This document shows, piece after piece, positions 55,563 through 64,000 of a stretch of 64,000 nt of DNA. The stretch is from Caballeronia megalochromosomata (lineage in GTDB: Bacteria > Pseudomonadota > Gammaproteobacteria > Burkholderiales > Burkholderiaceae), in assembly GCA_001580565.1 (NCBI GenBank), contig LRBF01000279.1:166095-230094 (forward strand), given 5' to 3'. Numbering within the stretch: position 1 is the stretch's first letter; every line of letters starts with the position of its first letter. The notes beneath the pieces are model-generated. The model saw nothing but the letters and a program-made list of their open reading frames with translations, searched no databases and was not told the origin of the DNA. Position numbers and translations under genes: made by a program.

Positions 55563-57664
55563 GATTGGAGCGCCTGCGGTGCGGGCGTCGCGACGGACGC
55601 ATCGAGGCGCCAGTCCGGCAGTCCGGCGACCTGCCGCGACAGTTCATCCGCGGCGGTGATGATCGATGCGTCGGCCGGGTCTAACTGTTCGACGGACGCT
55701 GCGGCGCTTTCCATGTGACGAGGCGCGCGGGCATCCGGCGGATTGGCCGCCAGTTCTTCCGCGTAACGGCGCAGCGCGTCGGAGGCGCGCTCCTGTATCG
55801 AGCGCGCGGCATCGAGTGTTCGAGGGTCCGGTGCCGCGCGTGCCGCCAGCACATTGCGTAGCGCATCGCCCGCGAGCAGGATTTCACGCGCCTGAGCGAT
55901 GACCGTTTGCGCGCGCACGGTCAGTTGCGCCTGCTCTCCTTCCTGCCACGTAGGCTCCAGCGCGACGCGCGCAAGTGTCGTCTCGCAATCCGCCAGCACT
56001 GCCCACGCCTGCAACTGGCGCTGGCCGCGGGGCAATTCGTCCGGTGTCTCATCGGCCGCGCGCGACGGGCGAAGCTGCTCCGCGATGGCGCGCAACAGGC
56101 CGGCGAGCTTCTGCCGCAGCACATCGCTCTCGCCTTCGCGCCAGAAAGACATCTGCACGAAAGTCGCGACACCCACACCCAGCAGGATGCCCACCATCCG
56201 GTCGCGGATTTCGGTCAGGTTCGTGGTCGGGCCGAACTGGTCGAGCAGCGCGAGCGAAAACGTAAAAACGAGCTGAATGCCGGCATAGCCGATCCGCTCG
56301 GATCCCGCCGCGAGCCACGCGCCGAACGCGATGACCGGTAGCGTCATCAGCAGCAGGCCGACGATATCGTCGAGATGCGGGATCACGAATACCACCATGA
56401 ACAACGCCAGCGCGCTGCCGATAACCGCGCCGGCCACGCGCAGCAACGCACGCTGCGTCGACGCGCCGAGGCTCGGCAGTGCGACGATCACGCAAGTCAG
56501 CATGATCGTATGGATGCCCTGCCAGTCCACGGCGTTATAGAAGACGTAACAGGCCAGGACAGCCAGCAGCGTCTTCAGCGAGAAGCGCGTGTAGGCGGGA
56601 TTGGTCCACGCGTCAGTCGCGATCATCGGCTCGCTCGCGGGCGGCTTGCCGGGTTGCGCGCCGTGCGCAAGCAGGTCGGCGTAAGCGTGCAGCGCGCGCT
56701 GCGCATCGCCGGCCGCGGGCAGCGTGTCGGCCGCGGCGCGTTGCGCCGGCGTCGTGATGCGGACATAGCGAAACGGCTCGTCCGACCTCAACGATTCGTC
56801 CAGCGCGCACACATTCGCGCGCAACTCGCGCAGCACGGCGAGGTGCGCGTCCGATGCGCCGGGCAACGTCCGTGGAAGCTCGCTCGCGCCACGATACAGA
56901 CGCGATACCGTCGCGATGCGCGCGAGCTGCAACGCCTGATGCTCGCGATAACGGGCGTCACGCATCGTCGTGAAGCGCAACAGTTTTTGCAACGTGAGCG
57001 CGCCCTGTTGCACCGCCGTCAGCGTGACCGGCTCGATGCCCGTCGTGCCGTCGATCAGTTGCGTCAGCCGGCTGTCCAGCGCCGCAATCTGTCGATGCAT
57101 TTCAGCTTCGAGCTGTAATTGCGGCTCGGCGGGCAACAGCAGCGTATTGACGACGAGCGTGAGCGCGATCGGATAGTTGACGGCGACCCACACCCACAGC
57201 ACCGCGCGGATCAGGAGGTCGGCCTGATCGGTCCGGTCGACGAAGCTTTGCACATAGATCACGACGATCGCTACGACGAAGAACACCACGCCGATCTTGA
57301 GCACGCGCAGCAGATACACGCTGCCGAAAAACACCGCGCTCGCGATCACGATGCGCAGTAGCGGGTAGTCGAACGTGAACTTGAGCAGCAGGATCGAGAG
57401 TCCGATTGCGAGCGTCGATCCGACGATGAACATGATGCCGACCAGCCGCGTGAGCACCACGTTCGACTGTGTGACGTAGAACACGACCAGCAGCGAGAGC
57501 GGCAACTCGGGCACTTGCAGCGCCATCGATGCGACGATCGCGATCGCGCTCGTCAGCATGCAGCGCAGCATCACGTTGACGCGGCCGGGAAAAGGCGCGA
57601 GCTCGCGCTCGAGAAATGCGCCTGCGCCGCGCACGGTGTCGGGAAGGTAGTCCGCGGGAGTCAC
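55559..57664 (-). CDS. FUSC-family inner-membrane efflux transporter (MdtO/AaeB-like)
   Basis: 701 aa from a GTG at 57664, four bases overlapping the upstream stop (GTGA). Two membrane blocks (about 30-180 and 390-530), each with several helices, separated by a soluble domain, as in FUSC/aromatic-acid exporters. The second block includes YNAVDWQGIHTIMLTCVIVA. With the adjacent fusion protein and NodT channel it probably exports aromatic acids or related toxic compounds. Confidence 0.9.
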   Translation of the reverse strand: MTPADYLPDTVRGAGAFLERELAPFPGRVNVMLRCMLTSAIAIVASMALQVPELPLSLLVVFYVTQSNVVLTRLVGIMFIVGSTLAIGLSILLLKFTFDYPLLRIVIASAVFFGSVYLLRVLKIGVVFFVVAIVVIYVQSFVDRTDQADLLIRAVLWVWVAVNYPIALTLVVNTLLLPAEPQLQLEAEMHRQIAALDSRLTQLIDGTTGIEPVTLTAVQQGALTLQKLLRFTTMRDARYREHQALQLARIATVSRLYRGASELPRTLPGASDAHLAVLRELRANVCALDESLRSDEPFRYVRITTPAQRAAADTLPAAGDAQRALHAYADLLAHGAQPGKPPASEPMIATDAWTNPAYTRFSLKTLLAVLACYVFYNAVDWQGIHTIMLTCVIVALPSLGASTQRALLRVAGAVIGSALALFMVVFVIPHLDDIVGLLLMTLPVIAFGAWLAAGSERIGYAGIQLVFTFSLALLDQFGPTTNLTEIRDRMVGILLGVGVATFVQMSFWREGESDVLRQKLAGLLRAIAEQLRPSRAADETPDELPRGQRQLQAWAVLADCETTLARVALEPTWQEGEQAQLTVRAQTVIAQAREILLAGDALRNVLAARAAPDPRTLDAARSIQERASDALRRYAEELAANPPDARAPRHMESAAASVEQLDPADASIITAADELSRQVAGLPDWRLDASVATPAPQALQS

Positions 57665-58731
57665 GGGCGCTCCTCGCGGCGTCTGCTCTCCGTGCCCTGC
57701 GCGGGCTCCAGCACCGCCACCGCCGAAGTGCCGACGCGAAACAGTTCCGGGTCCGGATTCTTGACGCGGATCTTCACCGGAAACCGCTGCGAGACGTGAA
57801 CCCAGTTCAGCGTGCGCTGAATGCGCGGCAAGCCTCCCGGCAACGCTAGGCCGCCTTCGTCGGGCGCGACGCCGAAGCTGATCGAATCGACGCTGCCGCG
57901 AAAGCGCCTGCCCGTGTTGCTCATCAGGTAGACGGTGGCGGCCGTGCCCGCCTTCACGCCTTCGAGTTCCGTTTCGCGAAAGTTCGCGACCACATACCAG
58001 CGGCGCGTATCGATGAGCGTGAAAACGGGCTTGAGCGCCGACGCGTATTGTCCGGTCGATGTCTTCAGCGCAACGACGCGACCGTCGAACGGCGCGCGTA
58101 CCGTCGCGTATTCGAGCTGCAGTTCGGCGATCGAGATTTCCGCCATGACGACGGCGCGTTGCGCGACGAGCGCATCGACGCCGCTCACGGCCGCGGCCGC
58201 CTGTTGCGCCTGCAGTTGCGCGGCGCTGAGCTCGGCCTGCGTGGCGCGTTGCGCGGTGCGCGCGCGGTCGACGTCTTCCGCCGACACGTAGCCCTGCGGC
58301 AACAACGGCGCCATGCGATGCAGCGTATCGGATGCCTGATTCGCCGCGGCCCGAGCGCGCTCGACGGCGGCCCGAACCGACTGCGCGTTGTACTGCTGCG
58401 CATTGACGGTGCGCTGCGTGAGTTCGATCTGGCGATCGAGCGCGACCAGCGACGCCTTTCCTCGCGTGAGCGCATCCTGATACGGCCGCGGATCGATCTG
58501 AAACAGCAGATCGCCCTCCTTGACCGCCTGATTGTCGTGGACGGCAAGCTCGACGATGCGGCCATTGACCTCGGGCACGACATCGATCGTATCGGCATAG
58601 ACGTAGGCGTCGTCGGTGCGCGGGGCGCGGTCCAACTGGCGAATGACGAACACCAGCAACAGCAGCGTCGCCACGACCAGAATGATGGCCGGCCACAGTT
58701 TTCTTCTGGTCTTGCCGGGAGTCGTCGCCAT
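57661..58731 (-). CDS. HlyD-family periplasmic adaptor (MdtN-like)
   Basis: 356 aa from ATG 58731. One N-terminal membrane anchor (residues about 11-30), biotinyl-lipoyl halves (DDAYVYADTIDVVPEVNGRI and YATVRAPFDGRVVALK), an intervening coiled coil (about 90-200), and a beta barrel. It links the FUSC pump to the outer-membrane channel. Start follows a region that also hosts the ytcA-like gene. Confidence 0.92.
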   Translation of the reverse strand: MATTPGKTRRKLWPAIILVVATLLLLVFVIRQLDRAPRTDDAYVYADTIDVVPEVNGRIVELAVHDNQAVKEGDLLFQIDPRPYQDALTRGKASLVALDRQIELTQRTVNAQQYNAQSVRAAVERARAAANQASDTLHRMAPLLPQGYVSAEDVDRARTAQRATQAELSAAQLQAQQAAAAVSGVDALVAQRAVVMAEISIAELQLEYATVRAPFDGRVVALKTSTGQYASALKPVFTLIDTRRWYVVANFRETELEGVKAGTAATVYLMSNTGRRFRGSVDSISFGVAPDEGGLALPGGLPRIQRTLNWVHVSQRFPVKIRVKNPDPELFRVGTSAVAVLEPAQGTESRRREERP

Positions 58732-58751
58732 TGGTCTCACCTGAAGGAGAT

Positions 58752-59036
58752 TCAATGCTGGAACAACGTCAACCAGACAGCGAGTGAAAGCAACGTAACG
58801 AGCGTGGGAACCACCACGGCTGAAGGCCAGAGCAGCTGGCTGGCCTGCGATCGCCTGAGAACCAGATACACGATGACGGTGAGCGCAACGCCCGCGACAA
58901 TGCAGAAGAGCCAGTCCGGGAAATATGCGCCGAGCACGCTGATGGACGGAGAATACGCGCAGCCCGAAAGCAAGGAAGCGGACAAGGCGGCAATGCGCGC
59001 GGCATACTTCGGGCATCTGGCTCTGACGAGTGGCAT
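58752..59036 (-). CDS. YtcA-like small membrane lipoprotein
   Basis: 94 aa, ATG 59036 with GGAGCGACAC upstream. Lipobox LLSGC near residue 25 (Cys after the signal), then two transmembrane segments (WLFCIVAGVALTVIVYLVL and VVVPTLVTLLSLAVWLTLF). In E. coli ytcA lies next to mdtNOP; here it precedes the same three genes with the same orientation, which supports the name. Function unknown. Confidence 0.8.
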   Translation of the reverse strand: MPLVRARCPKYAARIAALSASLLSGCAYSPSISVLGAYFPDWLFCIVAGVALTVIVYLVLRRSQASQLLWPSAVVVPTLVTLLSLAVWLTLFQH

Positions 59037-59750
59037 GTGTCGCTCCACAGTCGTACGTGTCGAAACTGAATCGAAGTCACGCTTTGCAACGCTGTCGAGG
59101 CATTGCGCCTGACGGCAAGCCCGCGCTCAGGGCGGCTGCCTGGAGATGGTCAATGCCGTGACTGCGCAAGAGTAAATCGTTTCGCCGATCGATGTACGCG
59201 TTCGCGTGCCGGCATCGTGATCGTCCATGTTCCGAGCATCCTGAACTGTCCCGACCGTCGTCTTGAAGGAACTGAGCAGATCATACCCTTCGAGGTCTTC
59301 GTGACGCGCCGGCATCCGCTGATGAGCGCATTTCGCTCAGTGTGCAATCAATACTCGAAGACGTTCTTTCGGTAAACCTCTGCTTCGGATTCCGGCGAGA
59401 TGGCGGCAACGCGTCTTGATGGTGGACAGATCCGCAGCTAGGCGCCGGTTTGTGTTCCCTCAGAGCTGACGGCTGCCCGCATTCGGCTGCGCGTTGCAAC
59501 GGTCATCGGAACCTCAGGTCCAGCAGGCCACCAAATCTGCTCGCGTAATCGCAATCCTGTACCAAACAGCACAAGACCATGCAATCTTCCACCAGTCCCG
59601 GTTCCGTATGCTTACTCCGCAGCGTTTTCACGTTCGCTGGCATGCAAGGGTGGGCTCGGGTGCATCCGTCTCCACACATACCGGGCACACGAACACCGGG
59701 CCGCTCGCCATGCCTTTGGATTTCTGTGTTCTCTAACGTTGGAGAATCGT
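59037..59750. other. Divergent intergenic region between efflux and bufferin operons
   Basis: About 714 bases with no coding signature. Both operons' promoters must lie here. I saw no clear operator palindrome. Confidence 0.45.
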
Positions 59751-60083
59751 ATGGCCGATTACAAAACCACCACGCTCGTCGCGGGTGCATTCGCCGCCGC
59801 CCTTGCCGCAATCACGGCGACACCGGTAAGCGCACAGGAATTCACCGCGGCTCAGAAGAAGATTCAGGCCGAGCACACCGCTCTCGTGAAGTCGGGCAAG
59901 GTCGAGCCTTGTTTCGGTACGGCGCTGAAGGGACAAAACGACTGCTACGCCGGCGCCGGTACGACCTGCGCGGGAACGAGTTCGGCCGACTATCAGGGCA
60001 ACGCATTCAAGCTGGTGCCCAAGGGAACCTGCACCACCATCTCCACGCCGAACGGTGCCGGCAGCCTGTCTCCCAAGGTCTGA
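59751..60083 (+). CDS. bufA: DUF2282 bufferin-type precursor peptide (BufA1-like)
   Basis: 110 aa from ATG 59751 (GGAG seven bases upstream). Signal peptide 1-28 (AAITATPVSAQ). The mature part has four Cys in the DUF2282 pattern: PCFGTALKGQNDC, then TTCAGTS, and PKGTCTTI, ending GSLSPKV. In bufferins, Cys residues of such a precursor are converted by the DUF692 enzyme (thiooxazole formation) and the product binds copper in the periplasm. It heads the operon, 64 bases before the DUF692 gene. Confidence 0.88.
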   Translation: MADYKTTTLVAGAFAAALAAITATPVSAQEFTAAQKKIQAEHTALVKSGKVEPCFGTALKGQNDCYAGAGTTCAGTSSADYQGNAFKLVPKGTCTTISTPNGAGSLSPKV

Positions 60084-60147
60084 GATCGATCAGCGGCCGG
60101 GTGCCGTCAAGCCCGGCCCCGCAGTCCAATCGGAACCACGACTGGCT

Positions 60148-61062
60148 ATGTCAGAGTCCCTACCTCTCGATGCCCGACGGAGCCTGCCACAACGCGCCGG
60201 CGTCGGACTCAGAGCCGAACATTACCGCACGGTCCTCGAATCGCGCCCGGATGTCGGTTTCTTCGAGGTTCATCCTGAAAACTATATGGGCGCAGGCGGA
60301 CCGCCGCATCGATTTCTGTCGGCCATACGCGAGTCCTACCCGCTATCGTTTCACGGTATAGGTCTGTCGATTGGTGCGGACCGTCCTCTGGACGCGGATC
60401 ATCTCGAGCGTCTGAGGTTACTCGTCGATCGCTACGCACCTCGGTTCTTTTCCGAGCATCTGGCCTGGTCCAGCCACGACTGCGGCTTTCTCAACGACCT
60501 GCTGCCGGTGCCCTACACTGCGCAAAGCCTCGCGCGCGTCGCGGAACACATCGATCAGGTGCAGGAAGTCCTCGGTCGGCAGATGTTGCTGGAAAACCCC
60601 TCCACCTACCTGGCCTTCGAGGACAGCACGTACTCGGAGACCGACTTCATTTCGGCCGTCGTGAGGCGCACAGGCTGTGGCTTGCTGCTCGACATTAACA
60701 ACGTATTCGTTGCTTCGATCAATCTGCAGTGGGACCCTTTCGCCTATATCGATGAATACCCCCTCGCCGCGGTGCAAGAGATTCATCTGGCAGGCCACGC
60801 ACAAGAGACGGACGAAAACGGTCGCCCGCTGCTCATCGATACTCACGACCGTCGCGTCGCAGACATCGTATGGGACCTTTTCGCGCGAGCAATCCACAAG
60901 ACCGGCCCCATTCCCACATTGATCGAATGGGACTTGAACATACCCGATTGGTCGATCCTCCACGCGGAAGCAGCGCGGGCGGACCGAATCATCGAGGTCA
61001 TGGCCGGGCAGCCGCCGTTCACCAATACGCGGCGCCAACTGACAGAGATACAAACACCATGA
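60148..61062 (+). CDS. bufB: DUF692 multinuclear non-heme iron oxidative enzyme (BufB-like)
   Basis: 304 aa TIM-barrel enzyme, length as in the family. Iron-ligand motifs in order: FFEVHPENYMG, SFHGIGLSIG, SEHLAWSSHD, LLENPSTYLAF, LLDINNVFVA, EIHLAGH, IDTHDRRV and LIEWD. It should oxidise Cys of the precursor in the cytoplasm before export. ATG 60148 chosen; the upstream frame runs into bufA. It overlaps the next gene by four bases (ATGA). Confidence 0.93.
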   Translation: MSESLPLDARRSLPQRAGVGLRAEHYRTVLESRPDVGFFEVHPENYMGAGGPPHRFLSAIRESYPLSFHGIGLSIGADRPLDADHLERLRLLVDRYAPRFFSEHLAWSSHDCGFLNDLLPVPYTAQSLARVAEHIDQVQEVLGRQMLLENPSTYLAFEDSTYSETDFISAVVRRTGCGLLLDINNVFVASINLQWDPFAYIDEYPLAAVQEIHLAGHAQETDENGRPLLIDTHDRRVADIVWDLFARAIHKTGPIPTLIEWDLNIPDWSILHAEAARADRIIEVMAGQPPFTNTRRQLTEIQTP

Positions 61063-62036
61063 TCAAGCGGCAAGTACTGGTCTATTACGCGTGGAGTCGG
61101 CCGGCAGAGAACGGCGCACCTCTGCACGTCATCGATGATCGATTCCCGGCGCTCTTTGAAAGTCGCAGGATGGCTTTTCCGAAGTTCCATGAGTTCTCGG
61201 ACACGCATCGGTTCGACCAGAGCATCACGGGTTTCCTCGATCACATCATGAAGCGCAACTTCATCGCCTTCGTCGAACTGGCGGCGGCGCTGACCGGCCA
61301 GAGCGTCACGGAGATCGAGCGCGTGACCGACGATGGCACACTCACGCCGCTCGACACGCGTCTTCTCAGCGGCGTCGACACACTGATCGTGATCAGTTTC
61401 GACTCGCTCAGGACGGCTCAAACAGCGGGAAGTGCGGAAATCGAAGCGCTGCGCACATTCCTTGGACAACCCGACCACCTCGCCTTCATCTGCCCGCACC
61501 ATGACATCGGTGATGTTGCGGATCTGTCGGAAAGCGAGCAGTTGTCACGTCAGATCGCAGAGTTCGAACACCACGGCGACAAGACGATCCCGCCCCGGCA
61601 ACGGTTCGGCGGCCTCGCGCGTTCCCTCCTCGCGAGTCTTGGCGTACCCGTTGAAAACCGCTACGGACTGCGACCAGACGTCAAAGCAGACGGATCCCCG
61701 GCGCCGATTGAAGCCGACACGACGCTTGATCGACTGGGTCTGCTAAACCAGGTCAACACTTTCAATCTGCATCCGCATTTGCCGCAACTCGAGCGTCTCG
61801 GCGAGGCTGTAAAGAAACTTGAAGTCCTCGCCCGCCAGAGGATCGACCCGACTGCTCCGCCGCATCCCTTCACGGACGACCGCACGACATTCGATGCCCT
61901 CCTGCAGTCTCGACCAGACACTTTCATCGGTAGCCTGCTGGTCAGCGACACCACACTCTGGAGTTCGACGGCCGGCGGTGTCGACAGTCTTCGCGAGTTC
62001 TGGACCAATGTCGTTCAACGCCCGCGTCGGTCGTGA
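61059..62036 (+). CDS. Uncharacterised protein coupled to the bufferin enzyme
   Basis: 325 aa, not a usual bufferin component. Start overlaps the DUF692 stop (ATGA), so expression is coupled. Soluble, no signal peptide. A central segment LSGVDTLIVISFDSLRTAQT followed by LRTFLGQPDHLAFICPHHDI looks like a Rossmann-type or amidotransferase/ThuA-like sheet, and the C-terminal part (QVNTFNLHPHLPQLERLG, SRPDTFIGSLLVSDTTLWSS) is His-rich and distinct. I recognise no family. Possible roles include a second modifying enzyme or recognition partner. Confidence 0.8.
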   Translation: MIKRQVLVYYAWSRPAENGAPLHVIDDRFPALFESRRMAFPKFHEFSDTHRFDQSITGFLDHIMKRNFIAFVELAAALTGQSVTEIERVTDDGTLTPLDTRLLSGVDTLIVISFDSLRTAQTAGSAEIEALRTFLGQPDHLAFICPHHDIGDVADLSESEQLSRQIAEFEHHGDKTIPPRQRFGGLARSLLASLGVPVENRYGLRPDVKADGSPAPIEADTTLDRLGLLNQVNTFNLHPHLPQLERLGEAVKKLEVLARQRIDPTAPPHPFTDDRTTFDALLQSRPDTFIGSLLVSDTTLWSSTAGGVDSLREFWTNVVQRPRRS

Positions 62037-62043
62037 GAGCGCA

Positions 62044-62898
62044 ATGGCACACCAACAATCATCTCGATCATTGCCCGGCACACGCTTGAACCCCGAGAGC
62101 CTGTGGGCACGTCAGAGGTACTTCGCCGCAGCGCTATTGGATCCTGCAATGCGTGTTCCTCCGGGCCTCGTCGGCCCCGATCGGGAAGTCAGCGAAAAGC
62201 GCTTCAATGTCTATCGGAACAACGTCGTAGCTGGCCTCGTCGGGGCGCTGAAGGCCGCCTTTCCGGCCGTGTGCCGCATTGCCGGCGATGAGTTCTTCGC
62301 GGCAATGGCGCGCGTATACGTTGCGCTCGAACCGCCGAGGACGCCAGTTATGCTGGACTATGGCGAAACGTTTCCGGACTTCATCAGAAGGTTCGAGCCT
62401 GCGCAGAGCGTGCCTTATCTGCATGATGTCGCCCGATTCGAGCGTGCATGGGTGGAGGCATATCACGCCGCAGAGGCGCAACCGGCCGACCCGGCACGGC
62501 TCGCCACGATCGATTCCCGGAGTCTTACGCAGATTGCTTTCGTGCTGCATCCTTCGGTACGCGTAGTACGGTCGTCCTTTCCCGTCGTTCAGATATGGGC
62601 GATGAATATTGAAGATGGCGTCCCTGCCGCAATCGATATCTCGAGCGGAGGCGAAAGCGCTCTTGTCGTACGTCCCCACGCCGACGTCGAGGTTCGCCGC
62701 CTGCCCGCTGGCGCAGCGACTTTCGTCCAGAGTCTCGCGATGAACGCATCGGTGGCGGACGCGGCGACGCTCGCTCTCGATGAATACGCCAGCTTCGACC
62801 TGGCCGGCGCGCTTCGGAATCTGTTCATGATCAAGGCGATTGCCGGTTGGAACATCCGCGAAAGTTCTTCCTTCAGCCCGATTACGAGGTACGCATGA
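62044..62898 (+). CDS. bufC: DUF2063 protein, partner of DUF692 enzyme (BufC-like)
   Basis: 284 aa. N-terminal DUF2063 domain: RQRYFAAALLDPAMRVPPGL, RFNVYRNNVVAGLVGALKAA then FPAVCRIAGDEFFAAMARVY; central YLHDVARFERAWVEAYHAAE. Such proteins bind the precursor leader and deliver it to the MNIO enzyme. Starts 7 bases after the preceding gene and overlaps the DoxX gene by ATGA. Confidence 0.92.
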   Translation: MAHQQSSRSLPGTRLNPESLWARQRYFAAALLDPAMRVPPGLVGPDREVSEKRFNVYRNNVVAGLVGALKAAFPAVCRIAGDEFFAAMARVYVALEPPRTPVMLDYGETFPDFIRRFEPAQSVPYLHDVARFERAWVEAYHAAEAQPADPARLATIDSRSLTQIAFVLHPSVRVVRSSFPVVQIWAMNIEDGVPAAIDISSGGESALVVRPHADVEVRRLPAGAATFVQSLAMNASVADAATLALDEYASFDLAGALRNLFMIKAIAGWNIRESSSFSPITRYA

Positions 62899-63380
62899 GC
62901 CAGTCCGGCGCGCAGTCGAAATTCCGCTCCGGACTGCGGATTCGTGCGGCTTCTGAAAAGGTCAAGGCACTCGGACGAGTCCTCGCACCACCCATGCTGC
63001 GAATCGCACTCTCGCTTCCTTTCTTCAGATCAGGTCTTACGCGATGGGACGGCTTCCTGTCCATCTCACCGGCGACGCTCTTCCTCTTCGAGAATCAGTT
63101 TAAGGTTCATATCTTCGGCGGCGCCTACAATTTTCCGGCGCCTGACACGGTCGCACTTCTCGTCGCCGTGGCAGAAGTAACGCTCCCCGTGTTACTCGTA
63201 CTGGGATTCGCGACCCGATTCGTGGCGCTCGCTCTGCTGATCATGACGGGAGTGATTCAACTGGTGTTCCCTGACGGTTGGGCGAATTTCCATCTCTATT
63301 GGGCGTCGCTCGCAGTCGCGATCATGGCGCTCGGTCCAGGGCCATTGTCGGTGGATTACCTGGTAGGCCGCCGGTTATAA
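62895..63380 (+). CDS. DoxX-family membrane protein
   Basis: 161 aa with about four transmembrane helices in the DoxX fold (LSLPFFRSGLTRWDGFL, VALLVAVAEVTLPVLLVLGF, FVALALLIMTGVIQLVF, WASLAVAIMALGPGPLSVDY). DoxX-like proteins close many bufferin operons and may supply quinone-linked redox or membrane assembly. ATG 62895 overlaps bufC; an earlier in-frame ATG lies inside it. Confidence 0.92.
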   Translation: MSQSGAQSKFRSGLRIRAASEKVKALGRVLAPPMLRIALSLPFFRSGLTRWDGFLSISPATLFLFENQFKVHIFGGAYNFPAPDTVALLVAVAEVTLPVLLVLGFATRFVALALLIMTGVIQLVFPDGWANFHLYWASLAVAIMALGPGPLSVDYLVGRRL

Positions 63381-63466
63381 CCGGGAAAATATGAGGCCTG
63401 CCGCCGCCGCATTTGGAGTCATGAGACACCCGATCCAATCGCGTGATGAGCTCGGTCGTCGATAAG

Positions 63467-64000
63467 TCAGTTCGGCATCCCTTTAACTCCACGCCGGCGT
63501 CCGTGCTTGCGCGCAAACGCGGCAGGCGTGCAACCAACATGGCGATGGAAACGCCTGGTGAAGTGACTTTGATCCGCAAAACCCGTCATCAGTGCAACTT
63601 CTGAAAGTGCAAAAGCCGTTTCCATGATGAGCGATTGAGCGCGCCGGATCCGGCATTGCTCGACAAAGCTGATCGCTGTCATGCCCGTGCTTTGTTTGAA
63701 CAGGCGAGTGAAGTGAAAACGGCTTACGTTCACTAAGGCTGCCAGTTCAACGAGCCCGATCGGGCTATCCAGGTTGTCTTCTATGTATGCGGTGAGACGA
63801 GCTATTTCTACTTTGCTCAGCGCCGGCGGCAACTGTGGCACAACGGGTTCGAACACGTTGTAGCTTCGAATCAGATGCGCGGCGAGAGCGAACGACACAT
63901 GATCGACAATGAGTGCTTGCGCGGGGTGAGGTTTGCGATCGAGTTCTCCGATGAGAATCAGCGCGACGTGCTCGATAACGGGATCATGAGTCTCAAACAC
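63467..64000 (-). CDS. AraC-family regulator, 5' end cut by window edge
   Basis: At least 177 aa; the frame is open to the window edge, so the N-terminus may be beyond 64000. The C-terminal double helix-turn-helix is complete: PIGLVELAALVNVSRFHFTR (first) and FALSEVALMTGFADQSHFTR (second), with the FHRHVGCTPAAF ending. It converges on the bufferin operon, and the 86-base gap has no hairpin. No link to its regulation is visible. Confidence 0.9.
   Translation of the reverse strand: MFETHDPVIEHVALILIGELDRKPHPAQALIVDHVSFALAAHLIRSYNVFEPVVPQLPPALSKVEIARLTAYIEDNLDSPIGLVELAALVNVSRFHFTRLFKQSTGMTAISFVEQCRIRRAQSLIMETAFALSEVALMTGFADQSHFTRRFHRHVGCTPAAFARKHGRRRGVKGMPN

Noticed and set aside
57665..58696. 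5' extension of the FUSC frame through the HlyD gene
   Set aside because: The extended peptide is Arg/Ala-rich and antisensical to a clear HlyD gene in another frame; GTG 57664 with a GTGA overlap explains the true start.
58048..59112. Long plus-strand frame opposite the efflux adaptor
   Set aside because: No motif or ribosome site; shadow of the minus-strand genes.
1..64000. CRISPR arrays, tRNA or rRNA genes
   Set aside because: No regularly spaced direct repeats or cloverleaf/rRNA-like conserved segments were seen by eye; a tRNAscan/Infernal run would be decisive.

Overview
The window looks like a chromosomal segment of a high-GC betaproteobacterium of the family Burkholderiaceae (Paraburkholderia/Caballeronia type). 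The evidence is the rpsF-priB-rpsR-rplI order, a KirBac1.1-like potassium channel, DUF3331 and DUF4148 proteins typical of that family, a Burkholderia-type trimeric porin, and many IclR/LysR/AraC/GntR-regulated catabolic loci. No rRNA, tRNA or CRISPR array was recognised.

Layout. (1) 0.2-10.6 kb: a divergent IclR regulator followed by an eight-gene catabolic cluster (aldehyde dehydrogenase, CaiB/BaiF CoA-transferase, ThDP enzyme, 3-hydroxyisobutyrate-dehydrogenase-like enzyme, cupin, DUF1330, GntP permease, porin). The substrate is not evident. (2) 10.8-25.4 kb: mixed genes. These are an exported SnoaL-like protein, a large adenylate cyclase/AAA/TPR protein, an SDR/LysR divergent pair, a TetR/SDR pair with a strongly palindromic operator, an inverted SDR scar fused to a truncated thioredoxin-reductase-like gene, a metallo-beta-lactamase-fold protein, a DUF3331 protein, a lipoprotein phosphodiesterase, and a CTP-synthase-like amidotransferase with Ser at the Cys position. 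(3) 25.4-31.2 kb: a gene graveyard. It holds aminotransferase remnants in both orientations, a tyrosine-recombinase fragment, a Rieske remnant, a frameshifted TetR and a frameshifted UvrD-like helicase. (4) 31.5-33.6 kb: cspA-like gene and the ribosomal rpsF-priB-rpsR-rplI operon. (5) 34-45 kb: accessory DNA with an orphan ParE-like ORF, a second Hfq, a parDE module, an IS91-type remnant, small membrane ORFs, an AraC/diiron-protein pair and a dead ISNCY-type IS. (6) 45-51 kb: KirBac channel, then a sugar-acid cluster (enolase-superfamily dehydratase, MFS transporter, SDR, GntR/FadR). (7) 51.5-59 kb: DUF3455 protein, small exported protein, tautomerase remnant and an mdtNOP-ytcA-like efflux operon. 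(8) 59.7-63.4 kb: a bufferin-type RiPP operon (DUF2282 precursor, DUF692 MNIO enzyme, an unfamiliar 325-aa protein, DUF2063 partner, DoxX). The window ends in an AraC regulator.

The most promising candidate for an undescribed system is the 59.7-63.4 kb operon. It has the bufferin architecture, but an unrecognised protein is translationally coupled between the modifying enzyme and its partner. Second is the 1.5-10.6 kb catabolic cluster, whose enzyme set does not match a pathway I can name.
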